A stretch of DNA of 30,044 bases from a virus: positions 1 to 30,044 of the IMG/VR virus record IMGVR_UViG_3300020378_000027. One strand, written 5' to 3'. A program made the translations under genes and the position numbers. The notes beneath the pieces are model-generated. The model was not told the DNA's origin, searched no databases, and saw only the letters and a list, made by a program, of their open reading frames with translations. This document shows, in pieces, positions 25,001 through 30,044 of the stretch. Within the stretch, counting starts at the first letter, position 1. Each line of letters starts with the position of its first letter.

Positions 25001-28000
25001 CTGGAGATGTATTCACTGTCAATTCATATACTAAGGAAAGATACACGAAAGATATTCCAAGAGTAGGTGGTTCAAGAGCGTCTGATATTATTGATTTCCG
25101 CCCAAGAGTGAAGGAATATGTTCCTGGTGCTCCTGGTGTAGATAAATCACCATTCCACTTCGATTCAAGAACATTTGAATCCGATAGTAGATATGTTGTT
25201 GCCCCAGGAGAATCTTCAGTCTTAGGTCTAAGTTTCTATCTACCTAGAATCGATAAACTTGTTATCAATAAGTTTGAACAAGCAAAACTAATCAAAGGTG
25301 TTTCTGCAGAAAATCCTGCTCCTCCAACTGAGATTGGTGATAGCATGGAGGTTGCTGAAATCACTCTTCCACCATATCTTTATGATCCAGTATTTGATCC
25401 AAATATTAGATTATATGACAATCGCCGCTATACAATGCGCGATATTGGAAAACTTGAAAAAAGAATTGACAATCTAGAAACATTTACTTCACTATCTTCT
25501 CTCGAATTAGATACTAAATCACTGCAAATTACTGATGCAGATGGATTAGATAGATTCAAAACTGGATTTGTTGCCAATGATTTCAAAGATAGGAAGTTCA
25601 TTGATTTCAACCAAGCAGAAGGATCTAGATGTGATGTCGATGTAGTCAACAAAGAGTTAATTAGTGCTGTTGATTTTTGGTCAATCAAGGCAGATTTAGC
25701 ATTTGATCCTTCAATTGATACTGAAACTGCAGATACTAATGCAAACCTAAAACTACTTGATGCAAATTGCCAAAAAACTGGTGACTTGATTACTCTTAAG
25801 TATAAAGAAGTTAAGAGTGAGCTCAAGAACTTACAAGCAACTAGGGTAGAAAATATTAACCCATTCAATGTTCTTGTTTTTGCTGGTAGTGTTGTTCTAG
25901 ATCCACCAACTGATAACTGGGTAAGAACCATTTATCATAATGATTATAGAATAGAATCTAGTGGTGCAAAATGGGTTGAACGCTCTAATGTTATTTCTGA
26001 TACGACTAATGTTGATGTTGATAGAGACAGATCTGAAAGAGAAGTTATCGCTGATCAAGATGTCTTTAGAGGAAATCATACTGACATAACCAGAACCAAA
26101 ACGACTACAACTACCAGAAGAGTAGAAACTGAATTCACTAGTAATCTTAAAGGACCTACCAGAGAATTTGATTATGTAGAAAGTGTTAAGATAAGTGGTC
26201 AGACTGATCCATTCATGCGTTCTAGAAATGTTGCCTTTAGTGCAAATGGTCTAAAAGCAGCAACTAAGCACTATGCTTATCTTGATAGTGGTATCCCCGA
26301 TCTCTTCCCCAAATTGATTGAAATCAATATGGTTTCTGGTACTTTTAGTAATAGAGAACCAATTCAAGTTCTTGATGCAACCACAGGTAGAAGAATCGCT
26401 AGAGCAAAACTACAAGCACCTGCTCATAAGTATCATGATACTAGTCCAGAAGCAGTTCCTATTGGACAAGCAAATGGTAGTGCTGAAAAGTATCAAGTAG
26501 ATCCCTTTGATAGAGATAGACCAGCACCTTCATTTAACTATTCATCTACTTCTAAGTTGTTGAATATTGATATTATTGCTCTAGCAAATGATGAATCTTA
26601 CTCTGGTTATGTAGTCAAGGGTGCAAAGATTGTTGGTGAGCAAAGTGGTGCTTGTGCAACGGTTTCTAATGTTGATCTAATATCAGATAACTGGGGAGAT
26701 ATCTTAGGTACTTTCTTCTTGAGAGATGCTAATCAAAATCCACAACCACCAGTTCTATTCTATGCTGGTACTAAGACTTTCAAAGTAACTGCAGCACCTG
26801 CAGGAACTAAAGTTCTTCCTGGTAGTACTGCACTTGCTTCCGATGCAACTGCTACTTACACTGCAACAGGTACTATTCTAGAACAAGAAACCAGCACTGT
26901 TGGAGTTAGAAATCCACCCCCACCAGCTGCAAGACCAAATGAAGTTACTACTAGTGTTTCAGTAAATGTTGAATCTAAGACTGAAAGAATTGAAGCACCT
27001 TATAGAGATCCTTTAGCACAATCTTTTAGAGTTGGTGAAACTGGTATGTTCCTGACATCAATTGATGTCTACTTTGGAACTAAAGATCCTAGTCAAAAGG
27101 TCTTTGTTGAAGTTAGAGATGTTGAACTAGGAACTCCAACTAACTTCCTAGTACAGGATTATGCACAAACTTTCTTAAATCCCGATGATATTGTAACCTC
27201 TGAAGATGCTTCTGTTGCAACAAATGTTAAATTCCCATCACCAATCTTCTTAGAAGGTGGAAAGGAATATGCAGTTGTATTCTTATGCCCAGCATCCGAT
27301 TTATATGAGATGTGGTGTTCCACAATGGGTGAGAAAACTGTTCTAACTAAAAATCTACCTGATGCTGAGGCTGTCCTCCATACTAAGCAGTATACTGGTG
27401 GTTCACTATTTAAATCACAAAATGGTACGATCTGGACTGCTAGCCAGTACCAAGATTTAACATTCCAACTATATCAAGCAGAGTTTGAGAGGAGTGGTAC
27501 TGTAACATTCTATAACAGCCCAGTTGAAGGTGGCAGTGAGAATGTCCAAAGACTTGCTGATAATCCAATTAGAACTCTTCCCAGAAAACTAAAAGTTAAG
27601 GTTTCTAACCTTTCTATTAGTGATGCACCTGTTGGAAGAAAAGTCAGTACTGGACACCCAGATGATCCTGAAGATGGAAGTGTAACTGGTATTGTAGAAC
27701 AGGTTGCAGGATCTATTGATACTAATGAACAACCTAAGATTGTATCTGGTGGTACTGGATATCAATTTGCAAATGAAACTGCTTCTGGTGGAAACTTTGT
27801 TGCTACTGCTGTTCCTCTAAAATCAAGTAATGGTGATGGATCTGGAGCAACCGCAACTCTCACAAGAGATGCTTCAGGTAAAATTATTAATATCGGATCT
27901 ATTACTACTGGTAGTAGATATGTAGTTGGTGATGAAATCATTATTGACAATTCAACTAATATCTTAAAAAGAGGTGCTGGTGCCAAATTTGCTGTGAATA

Positions 28001-29508
28001 GTATTTCAAGTACTTTGGATACTATCTACTTGACAGATGTTCAAGGTGCTACATTTAAGGCAGGACAACCAATTATTCATTATGGAGTAAATAATGATAT
28101 AAGACAGACAGCAAGTGGTGCTGCAACTGTTGACATTACTGATTCTGAAGTTCTAGGTGATCTCTACACTGGTAATGTAATTGAAATTATTCAACCAAAT
28201 CATGCACACCATGCACCAAATAACTTGGTTAGAATCAATAACATTAAACCAGATTCTGTAGCAACTCAAATTACTGGTGATCTCGCCGTTAGTGGAACTA
28301 CTGTATCTGTGGCGAGTACTTCACCATTTGTAAATTTTGCAGGTGTTAGTACTGATCGCGGAGAAGCACTAATTGGAAGTGAAGTTGTTTCTTATATTGT
28401 TGGTTCTGGTACACTTTCCATCTCTGGCAGAGGACTAGAAGGAACATCCGCTTCTTCTCACTCCACTGGAGCAAATATTCAATCTTATCAATTAAATGGT
28501 TTCCCCTTGGCAGGTATTAACACTGTAACTGAGTTGCCAGTTAATACTACTCTAAGAAATGAATCAAATATTGATAATTACTTTATTGAGATTGATAGAG
28601 GAACTGGTCCAAGATCTGATAATGTTGCTGATAATCCTGCTTTACTTTGCTTCCAAAGCGAAAAAGCAGTAGGTGGAAATGAGGCACACATTTCACAAAA
28701 TCATCAGTTTAGATCTTTATCTCCACAATTTAATGTCATCACACCAGGTTCTGGTACATTTGCATCTGCTTCAATCAGAACTATTAGTGGAACAAGTGCT
28801 GGTGGAAATGAAATTTCTTTCCAAGATCAAGGATTTGAACCAACTATTCTAAATGAAACGACCTTCTTCCCAACTCCAAGAATGGTTGCATCTGTTGATA
28901 ATGAGGCACAGCGCCTTGATGGTATGCCTAAGAACAAGTCACTTGCATTGAAAGTTGACATGACTTCTACTGATAAGAATCTCTCACCTGTTCTTGATGT
29001 TAAGAATGCAACTTTTGTTATGGGTAGAAGTAAAATTAATGCACCTGTTGATAATTATGTTACTGATACTAGATCTACCAGAATTGATAATGATCCCCAC
29101 GGATCTATCTTTGTCACAAATCAGGTAAATCTAAGTCAACCAGCAACTTCACTCAAAGTTTTACTTGGTGCAAATGTACAATCTGAAGCTGACTTTAGAG
29201 TTTATTACAGATTGTTCTCCTCAAGTTCTAGTGAAGTTTCTTCAACTTATAGATTATTCCCAGGTCATAAGAATCTACTAGATACTGATGGTGACGGATT
29301 TGGTGATCAGATCATTGATCCCGCAATGAACGATGGATCTGCAGATGCTCTTGTTAGTAAGAATGGTGCAGATGATTTCTCAGAATATCAATTCACTGTA
29401 GATAATTTAGAACCATTTGATGGATTTACTATCAAAGTTGTAATGTCATCTACTAATGAATGTGTTCCCGTTAGACTTAAGGACTTTAGAGCGATTTCAC
29501 TAGCATGA
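22006..29508 (+). CDS. Large virion structural protein with DUF4815-like N-terminus (2500 aa)
   Basis: The N-terminus (FYKVLFKPGFPVQARELTGL, LQNQIESFGSHIFKEGS within the first 65 residues) has the DUF4815 pattern found in large tail proteins of T4-like marine phages. A GRAYVRGF motif follows at 362-369. A short coiled coil starts near R1144 (DIGKLEKRIDNLE). The second half contains YRDPLAQSFRV (1666-1676) with TSIDVYF and a following jelly-roll-like region ending in YAVVFLCP, two G-x-x-Y modules (1916-1919, 1969-1972), a 'VVSY...RGLEGT' module near 2126-2152 and a Ca-loop-like DTDGDGFGD (2426-2434). It stands where T4 has genes 9 and 10 and is probably a peripheral baseplate or fibre protein. 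Direct gp9 or gp10 homology is not visible, so no symbol is given. Confidence 0.85.
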   Translation: MPQKTNLNISPYYDDFDKADNFYKVLFKPGFPVQARELTGLQSILQNQIESFGSHIFKEGSMVIPGSVTYDSTYFSAKVNPDHLGIDVTIYLDALINNNNGKGTKIVGQRSQIEATIKNYILPPDEGVDDITIFLKYTSSGKDGESVQFPNDEIIVLKENVTYGNTTINEGETILTLLAQEATAIGSAVGVDNGVYFMRGTFVDVTKDLVVLEPYSNKPSYRVGFEISETIVSSNDDPDLNDNARGFTNYAAPGADRFKISVKLAKRPLSDFEDTNFIELVRVRDGEIKKLQNTSVYSEIDKYLAKRTYEESGNYAINPFNVRVQNSLNDLIGSNGLYTEDEKTDQGNDPSEDLMCIKLSPGRAYVRGFGVDITGNKVLDVEKPRDTKTVDNKSVPFRMGSLLQVNNVQGTPWINIGGVNANTIDLYSQRKGGATGNPTNGPSGSKIGEARVYSFSVTDASYTNESTIWDLHLYDVQLYQNITVSKYNNISAPIGSRVRGLSSGAIGYIASNPNPDELDITQTTGTFIQGERLIFNEEEKSEKASVISVRVYDVSSIKSVYQNSNSLNSSLNAFSADSVLHDRVLPNFSLTDIINVTNNGGNTTATSPRRRFSGASVGLTTDSIIGYTDKAGGTSLETFHRVSGISEDGVTLSVVDVPGVQDVNLGDLPSTGAELSGIFRVKVPKIINYNNSGLYSLLPKTNVASVDLSNSNLVINKQLTDKTVSATGTLSFRTEELLDAQVGVTSAFFEPFDAERYSIHYTDGTIEPLTADKVIITNGGNDIAFTGLDGINKSCTVNCTLKKVGLKSRSKDYARSVKVDVTRTVGVSTNSGLSTSKYYGLRIEDKEISLNVPDVVKVRAIYESKDNGAVTLDRLTFVSGLSLDVNSVVGEKIVGKNSRAIGQIVNRLSGGTEIEFVYLNANRFEKGESVEFKESNIKANLQNITTGNFTDRTNNYDLDKGHRKQYCDYSRIIRKEGSAVPSNRLLVIFDHYVTQSTTTGDVFTVNSYTKERYTKDIPRVGGSRASDIIDFRPRVKEYVPGAPGVDKSPFHFDSRTFESDSRYVVAPGESSVLGLSFYLPRIDKLVINKFEQAKLIKGVSAENPAPPTEIGDSMEVAEITLPPYLYDPVFDPNIRLYDNRRYTMRDIGKLEKRIDNLETFTSLSSLELDTKSLQITDADGLDRFKTGFVANDFKDRKFIDFNQAEGSRCDVDVVNKELISAVDFWSIKADLAFDPSIDTETADTNANLKLLDANCQKTGDLITLKYKEVKSELKNLQATRVENINPFNVLVFAGSVVLDPPTDNWVRTIYHNDYRIESSGAKWVERSNVISDTTNVDVDRDRSEREVIADQDVFRGNHTDITRTKTTTTTRRVETEFTSNLKGPTREFDYVESVKISGQTDPFMRSRNVAFSANGLKAATKHYAYLDSGIPDLFPKLIEINMVSGTFSNREPIQVLDATTGRRIARAKLQAPAHKYHDTSPEAVPIGQANGSAEKYQVDPFDRDRPAPSFNYSSTSKLLNIDIIALANDESYSGYVVKGAKIVGEQSGACATVSNVDLISDNWGDILGTFFLRDANQNPQPPVLFYAGTKTFKVTAAPAGTKVLPGSTALASDATATYTATGTILEQETSTVGVRNPPPPAARPNEVTTSVSVNVESKTERIEAPYRDPLAQSFRVGETGMFLTSIDVYFGTKDPSQKVFVEVRDVELGTPTNFLVQDYAQTFLNPDDIVTSEDASVATNVKFPSPIFLEGGKEYAVVFLCPASDLYEMWCSTMGEKTVLTKNLPDAEAVLHTKQYTGGSLFKSQNGTIWTASQYQDLTFQLYQAEFERSGTVTFYNSPVEGGSENVQRLADNPIRTLPRKLKVKVSNLSISDAPVGRKVSTGHPDDPEDGSVTGIVEQVAGSIDTNEQPKIVSGGTGYQFANETASGGNFVATAVPLKSSNGDGSGATATLTRDASGKIINIGSITTGSRYVVGDEIIIDNSTNILKRGAGAKFAVNSISSTLDTIYLTDVQGATFKAGQPIIHYGVNNDIRQTASGAATVDITDSEVLGDLYTGNVIEIIQPNHAHHAPNNLVRINNIKPDSVATQITGDLAVSGTTVSVASTSPFVNFAGVSTDRGEALIGSEVVSYIVGSGTLSISGRGLEGTSASSHSTGANIQSYQLNGFPLAGINTVTELPVNTTLRNESNIDNYFIEIDRGTGPRSDNVADNPALLCFQSEKAVGGNEAHISQNHQFRSLSPQFNVITPGSGTFASASIRTISGTSAGGNEISFQDQGFEPTILNETTFFPTPRMVASVDNEAQRLDGMPKNKSLALKVDMTSTDKNLSPVLDVKNATFVMGRSKINAPVDNYVTDTRSTRIDNDPHGSIFVTNQVNLSQPATSLKVLLGANVQSEADFRVYYRLFSSSSSEVSSTYRLFPGHKNLLDTDGDGFGDQIIDPAMNDGSADALVSKNGADDFSEYQFTVDNLEPFDGFTIKVVMSSTNECVPVRLKDFRAISLA

Positions 29509-29705
29509 TACCAGTTAATGGACACAAAGACCTGTTTCGAGATCCAAAAACAGGTGCTATTTTAGATACCAATACTTCTGGATACTCAGCATATGTATCC
29601 AGAAGGAACAAAAAATTGGACGAAAGAGCCGAACTAGATGAAATGAGGAAAGATATCGATGAGATTAAATCTTTACTTCAACAGTTGGTTAATCACAAAC
29701 TATAA
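29505..29705 (+). CDS. 66-aa protein with C-terminal coiled coil
   Basis: The start ATG overlaps the stop of the 2500-aa gene (ATGA, 29505-29508), which suggests translational coupling. The first half has YSAYVSRRNKK; the second half is a charged heptad-like helix (ERAELDEMRKDIDEIKSLL) likely to form a coiled coil. The N-terminal DLFRDPKTGAILDTN resembles short sequences found in small structural or chaperone-like genes of T4-like marine phages, but no function is established. Its stop codon lies inside the next late promoter. Confidence 0.72.
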   Translation: MIPVNGHKDLFRDPKTGAILDTNTSGYSAYVSRRNKKLDERAELDEMRKDIDEIKSLLQQLVNHKL

Positions 29706-29708
29706 ATA
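29701..29708 (+). promoter_or_regulatory. T4-type late promoter overlapping a stop codon
   Basis: A perfect TATAAATA begins 38 nt before the ATG at 29739. The TAA stop of the 66-aa gene (29703-29705) lies within it. A second, weaker copy (TATAAATG, 29734-29741) overlaps the start codon and cannot serve that gene. Confidence 0.75.
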
Positions 29709-29738
29709 ATAGATAGATTCTTGAATTGCTTTTTATAA

Positions 29739-29966
29739 ATGGCAGATATTAAGGTCAGAGTTGGGCAACAAAACGCAGTAAAAGTTATTTCATCGCTTGC
29801 TGGTGCTCAAGGTTTGTCCTTAGCCGAATTAAGCGATGTTAATGCATCGAATTTGCTCAATGGGATGGTTTTAGTTTACAATGCGGCAACCCAAAAATGG
29901 GATGCGACACTTACCCTCACGCCTGGCGCGACACAGAATTTAGACATTAACGGAGGAAATTTCTGA
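29739..29966 (+). CDS. 75-aa probable structural protein
   Basis: The product starts MADIKVRVGQQNAVKVISSL and contains LAELSDVNASNLLNGMVLVY followed by NAATQKWDATLTL. The pattern 'LSDVN...L..GMVLVYN..TQKWD' is a recurrent motif of phage tail-fibre and appendage proteins, where the strand-rich unit mediates assembly or trimerisation. At 75 aa the gene may be an adaptor or a separated N-terminal domain of the following gene. No Shine-Dalgarno sequence is visible; it is the first cistron behind the late promoter at 29701. The stop (29964-29966) is 1 nt before the next ATG. Confidence 0.75.
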   Translation: MADIKVRVGQQNAVKVISSLAGAQGLSLAELSDVNASNLLNGMVLVYNAATQKWDATLTLTPGATQNLDINGGNF

Positions 29967-29967
29967 A

Positions 29968-30044
29968 ATGGCAAGTATTATCAGGATTAAAAGATCCTCT
30001 GGTACTAACAAACCCGCCAGTCTAAACTGGGGTGAAATGGGTTA
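29968..30044 (+). CDS. Start of a probable virion appendage protein (cut by window end)
   Basis: Only the first 25 codons are present, beginning MASIIRIKRSSGTNKPASLN and continuing WGEMG; the frame runs open to the window end. A strong ribosome binding site (GGAGGA, 29952-29957) precedes the ATG. The 'IIRIKRS.G...P..L..GE.' opening is typical of T4-like phage tail-fibre or hyaluronidase-type appendage proteins, where it precedes a large repetitive body. The gene probably continues well beyond the window. Confidence 0.65.
   Translation, partial: MASIIRIKRSSGTNKPASLNWGEMG

Noticed and set aside
25428-25931. 167-codon open frame on the minus strand inside the 2500-aa gene
   Set aside because: It lies wholly antisense to a well-supported gene, is Ser/Leu-rich low-complexity sequence and has no promoter or neighbours on that strand.
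29734-29741. TATAAATG as a second late promoter
   Set aside because: It overlaps the ATG of the 75-aa gene, has a mismatch at the last base, and the perfect copy at 29701 already explains transcription.

Overview
The window looks like part of the genome of a T4-like marine myovirus, most probably a cyanophage of the Kyanoviridae type. A related phage of another marine host such as SAR11 cannot be excluded. The reasons are AT-rich, almost completely coding DNA with every gene on the + strand, T4-type late promoters (TATAAATA), a baseplate-wedge gene order that follows T4 (25, then 6-7-8), and small accessory genes of the cyanophage kind: two 2OG-Fe(II) oxygenases, a glycosyltransferase and tiny conserved proteins. 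No bacterial gene, tRNA, CRISPR array or insertion sequence was seen.

Layout. Positions 1-177 are a non-coding leader with two overlapping sigma70-type promoter candidates. Positions 178-2825 hold seven small, tightly packed and often overlapping genes: a 56-aa protein with an AbrB-like look, a 66-aa unknown, a 2OG-Fe(II) oxygenase, a GT-A glycosyltransferase with its own sigma70-type promoter, a 56-aa unknown, a 48-aa basic protein and a second 2OG-Fe(II) oxygenase. A hairpin terminator (2826-2857) closes this block. A late promoter at 2868 then opens the structural block: gp25, gp6, a 5023-aa gp7-like giant, a second late promoter, gp8, a 2500-aa tail/baseplate protein with a DUF4815-like N-terminus, and a 66-aa coiled-coil protein. 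A third late promoter, overlapping the stop codon of that 66-aa gene, starts a further unit: a 75-aa protein and the truncated start of a probable tail-fibre or appendage protein.

How the genes fit together. gp25, gp6, gp7 and gp8 form the wedges of the contractile-tail baseplate. The genes after gp8 are expected to make peripheral baseplate or fibre structures that meet the host surface. The most striking feature is the size and mosaic structure of the gp7-like protein. Recognisable gp7 core segments lie near residues 1-290 and again near 2735-2790, and thousands of residues of repeated beta-type modules separate and follow them. One of those modules is interrupted by about 300 residues that resemble an alpha/beta-hydrolase (nucleophile elbow GHSQGG, oxyanion motif FHG). 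Other passengers are a YHYH-like domain and five PYPR-type repeats. A short G-x-x-Y module recurs in the giant, in gp8 and in the 2500-aa protein. The combined picture is a baseplate rim heavily decorated with adhesin-like and possibly enzymatic modules.
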